DNA of 64,000 nt, taken from Meconema thalassinum. Taxonomy: Eukaryota; Arthropoda; Insecta; Orthoptera; Tettigoniidae. The stretch lies in NCBI GenBank assembly GCA_946902985.2, contig OX336388.2, forward strand, positions 1,500,608,545 through 1,500,672,544. The letters are read 5' to 3'. How positions within the stretch are numbered: the stretch's first letter is position 1; each line of letters opens with the position of its first letter. Shown here piece after piece: positions 20,823 to 32,745 of this stretch. The position numbers and the translations under genes are program-made. The notes beneath the pieces were generated by a model. The model worked only from the letters and a program-made list of their open reading frames with translations, was not told the origin of the DNA and searched no databases.

Positions 20823-22198
20823 AACAAACAAGAATATATATTAAAATGTATTATGTGTAAATATTGTACTTGTATTTAAATAAAAAAATATTGTATGGAC
20901 ACTGCTTGTACATTTTTAATTACTACCCACCTCTCTCCACTCCTAATGCAAAATGAACATGTAAAACACAAATTGGAAAATCCATGTTTCCATATTGACA
21001 AAATAGAAAATACATTAAACTGAAAATGGGAATTTTGTAAATTGACAAATGTGTAAACAACAAATTGGAAAATCCATGTTTCTATATCATGTAATTGAAA
21101 AACTTTAAACTGACATTTTAAAATCTGTAAATGGGAAATTGTGAAATTAATAAATGTGTAAACAACAAAATGCAAAATCCATGTTTCCATATTATGAAAC
21201 TGAAAAACATAAAACTGACATTTAAAAAAAAACTGAAAATGGGAAAATGAAAAATTGACAAATGTTTAAACAACAAAATGCGAAATCCATGTTTCCATAT
21301 TATGAAATTGAAAAACTTGAAACTGACATTAAAAAAACTGAAAATGGGAAATTGGAAAATTGACAAATGTGTTAACAACAAAATGAAAAAAAAAAAACCG
21401 GTTGGGATAGTGATGATGTTGTACAGTAGCCTATAAGACTAGCCTAAGGATAGTTGCATGTGCCCTTATATACTTTGTGTATGTGCATTAGCCTTTGGAT
21501 TAGCTTAAGTTAGGTTTGGTGAGGTTAGGTATGTGACCTTGTAGTTTACTCTTTTCGGAAAATGTAAAATCAAAAAACTTAAACGTAAAATATAAAAAAA
21601 CTAAAATACAAAAAATCAAAAATGTAAAACGTAAAATCTAAAAAATGTAAAATGTTCAAATGTAAAATCTTTAAATGAGGTTTCTGTGGGTTAGGTTAGG
21701 TTATAACTAAGTTTATTATTTGTGCTCTCATTTGCTCTTACTTTTTTGCTCTCACTTTTTTTTGCTCCCACTTTTTTGCTCCCTATTTTTTGCTCTCACA
21801 TTTTTGCTCCCACTTATTTGCTCCCACTTTTTTGCTCCCACTTTTTGCTCCCACTTTTTTGCTCCAACTTTTTGCTCCCACTATTTTGCTCTCACTTTTT
21901 TGCTCACAGTTTTTGCTGTTACTTTTTGCTCCCACTTTGAAGTTAGGTTAGGTTAGGTTATAACTAAGTTTATTATTTGTGCTCTCACTTTTTTGCTCAC
22001 ACTTTTTGCTCTCACTTTTTTTTGCTCGCACTTTTAAGTTAGGTTAGGTAAAGTTAGGTTAGGGTAGGTGAAGTTATGTTAGGTTAGGTTAGATTAGGTT
22101 AGGTTAACATGCCATATGTGGAAGTGGTTGTGTGCAGTGACCATTTTGTGTATTAGCCCTGTTCTAAAAAAATAAGTATAAAATAAATAAAAAATAAT
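20823..22198 (-). repeat. Right terminal inverted repeat
   Basis: Reverse complement of 12081-13379. It contains the same AT-rich blocks, (TTAGG)n-like tracts near 21689-21702, 21940-21960 and 22038-22108, and an expanded minisatellite of TTTTTGCTCCCACT-type units at about 21720-22035. Minisatellite copy number differs between the two sides. Similarity stops at about 22198, where a LINE fragment begins. Confidence 0.9.
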
Positions 22199-22436
22199 CC
22201 ATGACAGTGAGGAAAAGTAAGGGGGACAATACACTCCCTTGTCGGAGACCTGTTTCTACATTGAACCAGTTTGTTTGTCCAATCTTGGTCTTCACGCTAC
22301 TGACACACTGACGATACATGGCTTTAATCAATTCCACTTCAGCTCTACCTACTTTCTTCCTTATCAATGCATCCCAAACCAGTTGTCTTGGCACACTATC
22401 ATATGCCTTCACAATATATATAAAGGTCATCACCAA
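22199..22436 (-). pseudogene. LINE reverse transcriptase fragment
   Basis: The minus-strand frame reads YIVKAYDSVPRQLVWDALIR, then AMYRQCVSSVKTKIGQT and VETGLRQGSVLSPLLF. These are palm motifs A and B of a LINE reverse transcriptase, close to the RTE-like type of the endonuclease at 501-1523. It abuts the right inverted repeat and lacks the catalytic YADD motif and the rest of ORF2. Confidence 0.8.
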
Positions 22437-23034
22437 ATCCTTTCTTGCGATTTAAAAATCCGAAGGCATTGAAACTTGGTACAGGAAATGTTTATACACA
22501 TTGTAATGCACTGACATCTAATTTAGTTCAATTGTTACATAACCTCAAGATGGAGGCTGTGCAAAATTTTAAAATTATTATTTTTATTTCTTGTGTCCTA
22601 ATCATGTGATTGAAGTTAACGTTTCAATAATGAACCTACGCAATAATCGTCAGCTAATAGTACATAACTCTATGGCCTACATATATAACAATCCAACATG
22701 GCAATCATCCGAAACATTTAGACGGCTGTCAATATCTACGAATCTATTACAGCCATGTGTAAGTCCCGCCAACTGATACCAACCCTGTCCGACAGGTAAT
22801 ATCCCTTCCCACAACATACTGAACGGACTAATACACACACGGCGCTATCCATGTGTCTTCACTAACTTATTGAGGACATGATAACATATTAGAATCATGC
22901 TAGATATCCAAAAACGGGAGCTACACAAATCTTGGTAAATGACGTTCCAGAACGGCGCTGCTCCTTTTCACGTAAACAGAAAGAGACGTTCAGGAACGTC
23001 AATACTATATAAAACACAAAGATCTGTACTTGCT
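22437..23034. other. No gene recognised
   Basis: AT-rich sequence with one 61-codon frame (22591-22776) of no known family. No element ends were identified. Confidence 0.35.
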
Positions 23035-23560
23035 AATGGGTTAAATTCCCGTCAGGGTCACCAAATTTCTCTTCTATTTCAGTTATGGTAGCTTCCTGAC
23101 AACGAGTAGCATTGTCAACCAGCAACCTTCTCAAAAATGTTTCCCACATCGAGAGATGGCTTTTTAAGGGGGCCACTTAGGCAACCTGAAAAAACATCCT
23201 GCCCAATTACTGCCTACTCCAAATGAGAGCCATCACTGTGGAGGCCTCCTGGTCATGGCAATACCTACCGGGATACTTGTGCCTCTGGAAAGAGAATGAA
23301 ATGAAAATTAACAAATAAAAATAAGAGATTTAAAAAATCCTAGGCATATAGGCCTATTCCTCGACATACACAGTGATCTATACGGCTCATCAGTATTCAG
23401 CCATGCAGGGACCTTCATGGTAAGACGGATACTACCGAGAGGGTACATATTGTGCCCACCTGACGGGAGGGGGTTAACAGTCCAACTTTCTGGCCAGGTT
23501 GGTGATCCTTTCCCAAAATAGCATGCACGTGTATCTCAAGGAGTGAAATAAAAAATGAGG
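23035..23560 (-). mobile_element. Diverged copy of LINE 5' leader and ORF1 start
   Basis: The reverse complement matches 4550-5025 in order: GCATGCT, GGCCAGAAAG, CCCGTCAGGTGGG, GTAGTATCCG, AAGGTCCCTGCATGGC, AAAGCCxTCTCT, TTGACAATGCT and GCTACCA. There are many substitutions and indels, so no ORF1 frame survives. It is an older copy of the family at 4313. Confidence 0.7.
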
Positions 23561-23659
23561 CCGAAAACGAAATCAACCTTTCAAAAGGCACCCTTTTAGC
23601 AGTGACAATCGAAGCATGTGAGGCCTAGCCTCTTAAATTTATTATTGTAATTACTGCTA

Positions 23660-23935
23660 ATGTAATTGTGCTGGCCCGTGGTGTGCGGATAACGCACCTT
23701 CCTCTCACCTGGAGGCCCCGGGTTTAATCCCGGCTTCATGAGGGATTTTAGAAACTGATGTGAGGGCTGGAACCGGGTGCACTCAGCCTTGTAAGGACAA
23801 TTGAGTAGCTGCCTGACAGACAGCAACCCGCTCACAAAAACCCTAGAGTAACCGCCAAAGGGATCCGACACACTGACCATGCATCACCGCACAATCTGCA
23901 GGCCAAATGGCTAGGCCTAGGCCTTTCATGGGCTC
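23660..23935 (+). mobile_element. tRNA-derived SINE
   Basis: The tRNA-like head runs from GTGCTGGCCCGTGGTGTGCG through GGGTTTAATCCCGG (B-box-like, near 23720). A non-tRNA body follows, including CTGGAACCGGGTGCACTCAG and AGCTGCCTGACAGACAGCAA. The minus-strand 94-codon frame across it is incidental. The 3' end is uncertain and no clear poly-A or duplication was found. Confidence 0.7.
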
Positions 23936-24227
23936 TGGTGCCACAGGGTTGGTCATACTTCTCGTTTCCTATTCAAGATGTTTAAACAAAGTTCTTAGAT
24001 TTTGAACTGATGCCATCTTGAATTTGTAAAAGCCATTAAACATGAGAAGTCTCAAAACTCATCAATTTTTCTAGGTTTATGCCGTATCTTGTGTGGGGTT
24101 TCGCCCAGAAACACTAAGCTGGCTCATCAGCGGGCTCTTGATGTTCCGTGCCTGGAATAAAGATTCGCTGTGCTAACTTGCATGGCACTTGGGTGATAAA
24201 ATCGCCAGAAACGTCATTTGAAATATT
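23936..24227. other. Possible LINE 3' flank, no gene
   Basis: No coding sequence. It probably includes the 3' untranslated end of the minus-strand LINE that follows, but the end point is unclear. Confidence 0.3.
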
Positions 24228-26773
24228 CTAAAACCACTTGGCCGCCTTGTTGTTTTTGCGTTTCTCAGGATTTTTAACGACACACATACTGTCGTCGTCG
24301 GCTTTAACTCGTTTCCGAGTATAGATCTTCTTCCAAAACATATAATCTTTGAGGTCGGTGGGCATGTTTGCGGTGACTAAACAACACAATATGTACATGA
24401 AACAAGCGTCCACACAGAACTGTTGGTGGAGGGCGTGGCTGTGCTGCACGGAACTTTCGTGCTTGTCGCTTGGCCTTAACAAGTCTACGACGTTCTTCTT
24501 CAAACATTTTGACAGCAGCCGGGATGAACTAGCGCCAAGTTGAACGGTCTTTAGCAAGCTGGTCCCAGGGTGTGGATTGAGACCTGTCAACTTCATATTC
24601 TGTTTAAATTGGTCCTTGTAATGTCTCTTAGGGCCTCCATGAGGTCTGGTGCCGGAGCTGAGTTCACTATACAGAACCTGGCGTGGTAGTCTCGTATCAT
24701 CCATCCGATGGACATGTCCAATTCATCTCAGTTGATGACCAATGATGGATGATTCTATGCTATTAGCATGCACTTTCTCAAGAACATCAAGGTTGGTGAT
24801 GTGGTCTTCCCACTTTGTCAGGATGGATCGAAGTTTCTGTTAATGGAAGCGCTCAAGCTTTCGGAAGTCATGTCTATAAAGGGTCCAGGTTTCACAGCCA
24901 TACAACAATGTTGAGATGACAACAGCTTGGTACACCATGAGCTTCGTCTTCACGGTCAGATCTTGATTCAAGAAGACCCGGTGCAATAGTCGCCCAAATG
25001 CCGCATGGCCAGCACCGATTCTCTTCTCAACATCCTACCCACAATTACCGTGTACAGATAGCAGACTGCCCAGATATGAGAAGTGGTCTACCTGCTCCAA
25101 TGGAGTATGTGAGATAGAAATGTTGAAGCGCGGAAGGGAAGTGCCTGGTGAAAGTTGTGCCAGAACATTGGTCTTTTGAACATTGATGGTGAGACCAAAA
25201 CGATCACATGCATTCTTGTAGCAATTAACAGTCTGTTGCAACTCCAGTGGCGTGAGTGTAGGCGATGCCGCATCATCTGCATACAACATATTGGTTATCT
25301 TTGTAACCTGAGTTAGCTTCTCGGAGCGAAATCAAGCTAGGTTGAAGAGCCCTCCATCAAAACGGTACCTGACCTCTACACCTGGGATGTTTGTGGGCGA
25401 TTTATAGAGCATTGCTGCCAAATACGATGCAAACAGCGTTGGAGCAAGCACGCAGCTTTGTTTCAGTCCATGAGTGATAGGAAATTTGTCAGATATCTTA
25501 TTTTGATGACAAACCTGACCGGTCATGCCATCATGAAGTGCTTGGATTAGATCAACAAATCGTCGAGGACAGCCAAAGCATTGTAGCACCGCCCACATAG
25601 CAGATCTTGGAACCGAGTCCAAGGCCTTTTCCAGATCATAAAAGACTACTGTTGCTCACTACATTTTTCTTGTAGTAGTTTTATGCAAAAAATCAAGTCA
25701 GCTGTGCTTCTGGAAGATCGAAATCCGCACTGGAACTCGGGGAGGATCTTCTCTGAGATAACCTGAAGGCGGTTAAGTAAATTTCTGGGGAGAATTTTAC
25801 CCACAGTTGAAAGTAGTGATATACCGCGATAGTTGCCACAAACACTACGATCACCTTTCTTGAAGATTGTAATGATAGTGGCGTTCTTTAGGTCGCCAGG
25901 TACTTCTCCTAATTCCCAAATTTTGAAAATAAGAGTGAAAATCAGCGTTTTGAGGGACTGACCTCCAGCTTGAATTAATTCCAGTGGGATGTTCTCTGGG
26001 TCAGGTGCCTTTCTTGGTTTCAGTTGATTGAGAGCTACACTGAATTCCGTGTAAGAAGGAGGTACTGCCATCCATGGTTGTTCAGGATATTTCGGCACAT
26101 CAAGAAGGAAGTCTTCAGCAGCTGTTATAGGACGATTTAGAAGGATTGAGAAATGTTCCTTCCAACGCTCTATGGCTGTCAGTAAGAGTGGCAAGTTGTC
26201 AGCGCATTTAAGTGTACCTGATAAAGAACGAAGTGGGCCATATATCTCTTTAATCCCTGCATAGAAGTTCCTCAGATCACTAGTATCAGATAGCCTCTGA
26301 AGTTTCTCAGCTTTCTGCTGCCACCAAGTATTCTTTATCTCTCTTATTTGTGTCTGACACTTACTCGTGAGTTCTAAATACAGAGCTTTCTTCGTATTGG
26401 AGGATGGATCTTGAAGATGAGATGCAAAATGTCTTCGTTGTTGTCATCAAACCAGTCTTGACGCTTCTGCTTTACCAAACCAATGGTTTCTTCAGCTGAC
26501 ATTGATACATTCCTCTCGAATGTCATTTGTTTTAACTGGATGATCTGACAGCTGGGCATTGATCATATTCTCAAAGTTTGTGGAAATAGATTCATCCTGA
26601 AGTTTGAAGGTGTTAAACTTTCCTCTGGATGGGGTTTGGGAACGCCTTGGTGGTTTTGGGCCGATGGATATCCTGAGTTTACAGATGAGAAGTTTGTGAT
26701 CCGTCCAACAATCGTCAATATTCCTTGCTGTTTTGGCAATAAGTATGTTCTTCTTATCACATTGTCAGGTAAT
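24228..26773 (-). pseudogene. LINE ORF2, downstream part (reverse transcriptase to C-terminal finger)
   Basis: Minus-strand fragments in order: end of the endonuclease (CWTDHKLLICKL near 26690); linker (AEETIGLVKQKRQDW); reverse transcriptase (LNQLKPRKAPDPENIPLELI, NATIITIFKKGDRSVCGNYR, GFRSSRSTADLIF, FPITHGLKQSCVLAPTLF, MLYADDAASPT with catalytic YADD near 25280); and the C-terminal region (RMDDTRLPRQVLYSELSSGT, then FEEERRRLVKAKRQARK and a CGRLFHVHIVLFSHRKH finger). Several stops and frameshifts separate them. The clade is RTE-like by motif style. The upstream endonuclease lies at 35729-36257, beyond an LTR element inserted with a GACGT duplication. Confidence 0.9.
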
Positions 26774-26778
26774 GACGT

Positions 26779-27784
26779 TGTACTATCGCAACCCTACCCT
26801 GCGAAATTCACCACGAGGTATAGGGCTGAGTAGTGCCCTTATCCCAGGATTTCAGACACTACAAGAGAACATCGAGGAATACAACGGGTCTTCAGGTTTA
26901 ACCTGTTGAGTGGAGTCTGGAGCGTACCCTAGAGGTCCACAATTTCACTGGCTGCATGAAATGAAAGAACAAGGGGAAACTTGACAAAATATAATTAAAT
27001 ACCCCAGAAAAAACATTACATTCAAGTGCACACGAACAAAAGGCATCTAAAATAAAATTGACACACAAGTACATAAATACACAAAGACTAACTGAACCAC
27101 CTATCACACGCAGCAAGTGATGCAGTGTTCAATAATAAAGTTGGTTTTGTGCCCTTTTCAAAATGTTATCTTCAAAGCTTTACCTTATTTTCTTGGGACT
27201 CCGGGAAGAACACGAGGCATCTTCCCGGAGCCCAGCACAACATGACTCGACAGTGTACCAGTCATTGCTATAATCACCCGATAGAGCTTCTTTCTGCTTC
27301 AGTCCAGCACTTACGTGCCAAACGCGTCACTCGCACACAGTTCAGCCAACCTAACAGGGGGACGAAACGACTCGGGCTGCCGAGCACACAATGGAGTGCA
27401 ATTTGTTCCAAGTTGGCATCATTGGTACTGACCAACTGAGCGTTTCCAAGCGTAGTGGTTTACTGCGCGTTGGCCCAATGCGATGTTGCGGGTTGGTTGA
27501 CGACTCTGCAAGGTTTAGCGTGAGAATTGAAGCTTTTTCACATTTCTCACAGGGCTGTCCACTGTTAGTAGGGGTACACAAAGTTCAGTTGATGGTCCAA
27601 TTCCAGATTTGGATTTAAATGGTAGGGGGAACAAGGGTTTTCTTAATTCCCTTAGGGTTACACAATCTGCAGGGATGCACAACCACAAGTCCACGGTTTT
27701 GCAAAGTTCAGGTCCAAGGCTGGAAGAATAAATCCTCCCGGGTTCGAATGTCAATTTGTCCCTTGTGACAATGCAATTGGCACA
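26779..27784 (-). repeat. Left LTR (3' LTR in element orientation)
   Basis: A 1006-bp repeat beginning TGTACTATCGCAACC and ending GCAATTGGCACA, TG/CA bounded. Matches the right LTR with scattered substitutions. It keeps about 170 bp (roughly 26963-27140) that the right LTR lacks. It has a single GAAGAACACGAGGCATCTTC unit where the right LTR has two. It contains an uninterrupted version of the site where the BED-hAT copy sits in the other LTR. Confidence 0.9.
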
Positions 27785-27797
27785 TCCTCCGCCCCCG
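27785..27797 (-). other. Polypurine tract
   Basis: The minus-strand sequence immediately before the left LTR is GGGGGCGGAGGA, purine-only, as expected for the plus-strand primer of an LTR element oriented on the minus strand. Confidence 0.6.
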
Positions 27798-30700
27798 AAA
27801 CTTCACCATGGGACAAGCGCTGAAGACATGGTGGACAGCTAGGCACCTTGGCGGACGAAGGGCCCCTCCAAGAGCCGCCAGCAGATCCTGGAGTAGGACC
27901 CTGAGATAGGAAACGCCAACATTCCTGGTATGGTACCTCCAACCCTAGGCCTAGGTTGGGAGTACTCCAGCCAAATAAGAGGAAGCCTGGCTGTAACATA
28001 CATGAGTACAGCAGCAAAAAGTCCAGGTTCATATCCCGGGACAGGGACCAGCACGTTGCCACTTACCACACCACCTTAGTTCACATTAAGATTCCCTTAT
28101 AGGGAACGGATGCTCCGGGCTAGCAAGCTAGCATTGAGCAAAACTATACCACCCTATTATTGTGTTTAAAAAAATTCACACGAGGATTTGGTTCTGTAGT
28201 GCACGTAGCTCACTGAAGCGTTTATGTCGAAATAGAGATACTTCACAAGAAGTCAGTTTAGTTCAGGGCTTAATAAAAGGTCCACTGAAAGAATTCACTG
28301 GAAAGGGCAACCACTTTACCGAAGCACAGAAGTTAATTTAAAAAAACTTCCAAAAACAATGACTATTACATAATATTTAAGTTATTTTACAGAAATGATT
28401 TTACAATGCCACGGGAACCCAAAGTTTACAGGGAACCTACCAAAAGGAATTACTAGTTTCCCACCCAAAACAGTTAGACAATAGCAAGGAAAAAAATTAC
28501 CTTAAGAAAATCGAGGGACCCTTTTCACGACCATACGAACCCAGAGCCCGCATGGATTTGTCAAAGAACACAAGGAATTTACAGTTAACAGACCAAATCT
28601 CACCCAAGGCTCGTCCAGATATGCACAATACATACAAATTACAGTTACACATTTACATGTCTTGCCCAATTTCACATGTTACTGCACCACATTTCCTCCA
28701 GTGGCCACTAGAGGATAGAAGAAACAGCAACCACAATACACCAGGTTACAAGCACTCCAACAGCAAGACAAAACAATAAAGGGAAGCCACGACACCTCGC
28801 ACACACACACTCGCGACCCCTGAGCTGAGAACTGAACTCAGGACTCGAGGAGAACATTCAAGACAGAGTACCGGCCTCACAGATCAGTTCACACAAAACC
28901 CTAGACCATCATCAGTCCATCACCCTAGAACACAGCTTCAATCCACCAAACAACACGGGCAATGATCCCGGCAAGAAGCAGCAACACCAACAACTCAACA
29001 ATAAATACATTGACATAACCCACACTCCCGGTTCCTGACCTGAGAACTGAACCCAGGAACCAAGGACTCATTCAAGGCGGAGGTCAAACTCCACAGATCA
29101 GTTCACACACATAACACAAAATCAACACTCGCACCAACTCCAGTGTGAACACTTAAACAGCACAACGACCGCAGTTCACAACTCTTCAAAATACTGTTCT
29201 AACAAACATCCCTTCCTTGAACACTGACCAGGGAAAGCATGAAGCCAAGTCCAGTGACAAGCAAATAAGAACACTCACAATAGAAAACCCCATCGTGCAT
29301 ATCACATGCCACGCCAACAACAACACTCGGTACCTGAGCCGATCCACTGGATCTCACAAAAAATATCTTCATTTTCACCAATAAGGCACGCAGCCCAGAA
29401 ACATGGAGTCACCACTACGTTACAAGAAAAATATACACACAAAGTAGGGCACCCACCAAACGTCATCATCGTACAGCTACTAAGTGTCAACCACACTCAA
29501 GGATACGTGGCTAACCTTCCATGCACGCAGCACAAACAACCGACATACATGAACAGATGACATGTGACATCACCAAAGAAACGACACCTTAAATTCCCAA
29601 CACTCACTACCACGTTAAAGAGATTTCCACTAACATCTACCCAAGAACTTAAACAGAATTACGGATCACCGTAGTGACAAATGCTACATTACAAAAGGGG
29701 TACGAAGCAATTAATGATCTTCAAAAATAAATCCTGCTCATACAAACATGTGTCCACCACTCACTACAAATAACTACCTACCAAAAAAAAAATTAGCCAC
29801 CAAAGAAAATGACACAACCCTAGCCCGCAAAACAGCTGATCAGCATGACAGCTCAGCAACCAACCAAAACAGCTGATGCCAACAAGCAACACACTCCCAA
29901 AACCATGGGGCCTGCATAACATTTTTATATGAACATACAATCCTCCTAGTCGCCACTACAGCAGGGAAACCAGCCAAATAACAGAACAACTGCAGGCATA
30001 AATAAGCATCGAACTAGCCTCACTACTACAGTCGCAAAAGAAACATTGCAGATTCAAAAGCCAAACAAATGCTAACAATTACAGCAGCCAAAATATAAAC
30101 AACAGCTCAGCACACCAACGCAGGATCATCTTCAAAACAATTTTACAATAAACAACCCATGAAAAAGAATTTGCTCCACTAAACTACCAGCACCTCCAGT
30201 ACTACCAACCGCATCACATAACCAGACACGCCACATACAATTTTAAAACAACGCCAGTCACACAACCATTCGCACACGACAAGAAATACCCAAACAGCAG
30301 GACAGAGAAAATATCCTTGAGGATTTCGAAAAGGTGGCATAAAACAAGATGACTTCAGCGGGACACTAACTCGACCCACAGCTAGAGCATTATCAAAATC
30401 GCATCGAACACCCATTCATTCACTCAAATCACAACCAACAGCTACAACGATCATACTCCCTTCCCCGAACAAATGTAAATTTCCCAGTACATCAATATGC
30501 TGATTTGAATAGTCAAAAGATCATGACAACACAACAAAACCCTTGGTGAACAGCAAAACAGCTCCCGGCTGCAGTCCACAGACACACATATCAACTACAG
30601 GTCGTCGTGGTAACTCCCATCCCATACTGACAGTTTACGAATCGTGAAGTACCTATGTACAACATAAGCCGGAGTCGCTCCCGCAGACAGAGCCCATACT

Positions 30701-31347
30701 CAAATTCCACGAGCCCCCAGCCTTAGTAGATCTCTCAACAAAATACACATCAGCATACTGAATTCCAAAACGACCAAACTCATGGGCCAATATTTGATGA
30801 AACCTAACCTGATACAATTCCCCTGACAATGAAAGTCATTTCCCCTCCCAACTATTAAACCAACGACAAATTCAAAAAAGAATTCAAATAACATACATAC
30901 TAAAACTCGCCTAATCATCCACACGGAATTAGCATACTAGCAAACCAACATTCGACATAATTTAAAACACAACTACAAGACACTTATTGACAGCAACTCG
31001 AGCATCACTCCCCCCCCCAAAAAACAATTTTACACAGAATAAAGGTAACAATACAAAGTTTTAAGACTCACCTGACCATTCACAACTGAATTAACAAACA
31101 CACAACGAACACTCAAGACTTTTCAGAATGCCATAACACGAAGCACATAGAGACAGCAACTCGATCACTCTGAAAATAATTTCACGCCGAGTAAATAGCA
31201 AAAATATAAAATTTTCGCACGCACACGGACAATTTTGATTAACAGAACTAGCATCAACGAAATATTAAACTCCGAACTTAAGCAAAACAACTAACTCGAA
31301 CCTAGCAAACAGCTGATACAAACAATAACATTCACTCGCTCCGACAC

Positions 31348-31665
31348 CCGACAGTAGTGGCTCAGCTGGCTAAAGCACAGCGTTAGGTCACGGGACCAAG
31401 CTCTCTGCTGACTCGGTTGACGCGTGGGTTCGAGCCCCACCGTCGGCCGTCCTTGAAATGGTTTTCCGTGGTTCCCCATTTTCAACACCAGGCAAATTCT
31501 GGGACGGTACCTTCTGATAGGCCACGGCCGATTCCTTCCACATCCTTGCCCACTTTCATTCATCTTTATCCATTCCATCTCTCATCCCGACGCGCAGGTC
31601 GCCCACGGGCGTCGAATAGAAAGACCTGCACTCGGCCTCTGAGGAGGCCACACGACAAAAAAAAA
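31348..31665 (+). mobile_element. tRNA-derived SINE with perfect 14-bp target duplication
   Basis: Flanked by ACTCGCTCCGACAC (31334-31347 and 31666-31679). The head has A-box-like TGGCTCAGCTGGCTAAAGCA and B-box-like GGGTTCGAGCCCC. The body shares a central segment with the SINEs at 62219 and 7218; the tail is a run of nine or more A. It is complete, with a clean duplication, and so one of the younger insertions. Pol III transcription is implied by the boxes. Confidence 0.95.
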
Positions 31666-31990
31666 ACTCGCTCCGACACGCAATTCCATAGCCGCAAGTA
31701 ACCAAAACAGTTGATCATATACAACGATATCTGCATCTTCAACAGCACCAACGTCAACAAATACAATTACTATTTTCAATAAAATCACAGCTGACATACT
31801 GTTAACACACACATTAGTCACACGAGGAGTAGCTTACCACGTGCCCACGATCGCTCGGCTATGTAGGTCACAAACTGTAACTTCAACCATCTCAACAGGC
31901 ATACTCGCATTGCACGCCAAAACAACTTACAATCACTGGAAACACGAAGGGCCATACAACCTCAATTAATGCTGAAAATAAATACTGAAA

Positions 31991-32156
31991 CACCAGAAAT
32001 CTGAAATTACAAAAATGACATTTTTCACCAGTCAATCGTAACGCTGCCGTTTCTGACACAAACGACACAATTACACCAGAAATCTGAAATTACGAAAATG
32101 AAATTTTTCACCAGTCAATCGTAACACTGCCGTTTCTGACACAAACGACACAATTA
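31991..32156 (+). repeat. 83-bp tandem duplication
   Basis: Two adjacent units starting CACCAGAAATCTGAAATTAC at 31991 and 32074, differing at only a few bases. They lie inside the LTR element interior. Confidence 0.9.
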
Positions 32157-32669
32157 CATGAAGACAATTATGGGACTTTAACAAGATCAGGACTACCACA
32201 CAGAGCACAACGCGGCACAAAATAGCAAAATTGAGCAGGACTATTACTTGCAAGAAAACATTTACGAATTACAAAACACAAACAATTACATATCAGGACT
32301 CACCGAGGGTGAACATCAGAAGAACTCCGGCAACGCTGCACTAACATCAAAACATTCCATCGCTCTCCGCGGTTCGCCTGGCACAGGCAGTGGCTTGGCC
32401 GAATACTGACTGCCACACTGTAGTACACAAGTAATTTCTCCGTCCACAATTTGACGAGGAGATTACAAGGTCCTCGTTACAGGATCATTTTACATGTAAT
32501 AAAACAACCAGAACATATGTTACACAATGTTCAACAAAACAAGCCCACCTAAAGAAGAAGAAATTACGGGAAGCACAGAATTTAATATTAAATTTACATG
32601 ACATGCAGTCGAACAATGCGACCGGCTATCTACTAAGCTTAGCACGGTAGAGGGTTTGAAAGAAAAGAT

Positions 32670-32691
32670 CAAACCACTGCTCTGATACCGC
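32670..32691 (-). other. Putative primer-binding site
   Basis: Directly inside the right LTR the minus strand reads GCGGTATCAGAGCAGTGG, resembling TGGTATCAGAGC primer-binding sites complementary to Met-type tRNA 3' ends in other LTR elements. tRNA identity in this species is inference. Confidence 0.5.
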
Positions 32692-32745
32692 TGTATCGCA
32701 ACCGTACCCTGCGACATTCGCCACGAGGTATAGGGCTGAGTATTG

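Larger units (their letters stand above)
12081..22198 (+). mobile_element. DNA-polymerase-B element with ~1.3-kb terminal inverted repeats
   Basis: Two inverted repeats of about 1.3 kb (12081-13379 and 20823-22198) bracket tandem repeats and one decayed DNA polymerase B gene. This polymerase type is typical of Polinton/Maverick elements, adintoviruses and linear plasmids that replicate by protein priming. No integrase, packaging ATPase, protease or capsid gene is visible between the repeats. Without the Penelope insertion (17153-19026) the element is about 8.2 kb. It could be an internal-deletion derivative of a Polinton or a distinct polymerase-only linear element; the window alone cannot decide. 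No target duplication was identified, and a LINE fragment abuts the right end. Confidence 0.75.
27798..32669 (-). other. Interior of LTR element, no coding capacity seen
   Basis: About 4.9 kb, plus strand rich in A and C, with only short frames and no retroviral-type motifs. Internal direct repeats: about 28818-28897 and 29036-29113 share CTGAGAACTGAACxCAGGA and CACAGATCAGTTCACACA; 31991-32073 and 32074-32156 are an 83-bp tandem duplication. A SINE is inserted at 31348-31665. Retained length without genes resembles large retrotransposon derivatives. Confidence 0.7.

Noticed and set aside
21720..21956. Leucine/phenylalanine-rich membrane protein ORFs
   Set aside because: Overlapping frames arise from the TTTTTGCTCCCACT minisatellite in the right inverted repeat; composition is entirely repeat-driven.
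29199..32253. Many 60-95-codon minus-strand ORFs in the LTR element interior
   Set aside because: Length is near random expectation for C/A-rich sequence, with no retroviral motifs or continuity between frames.
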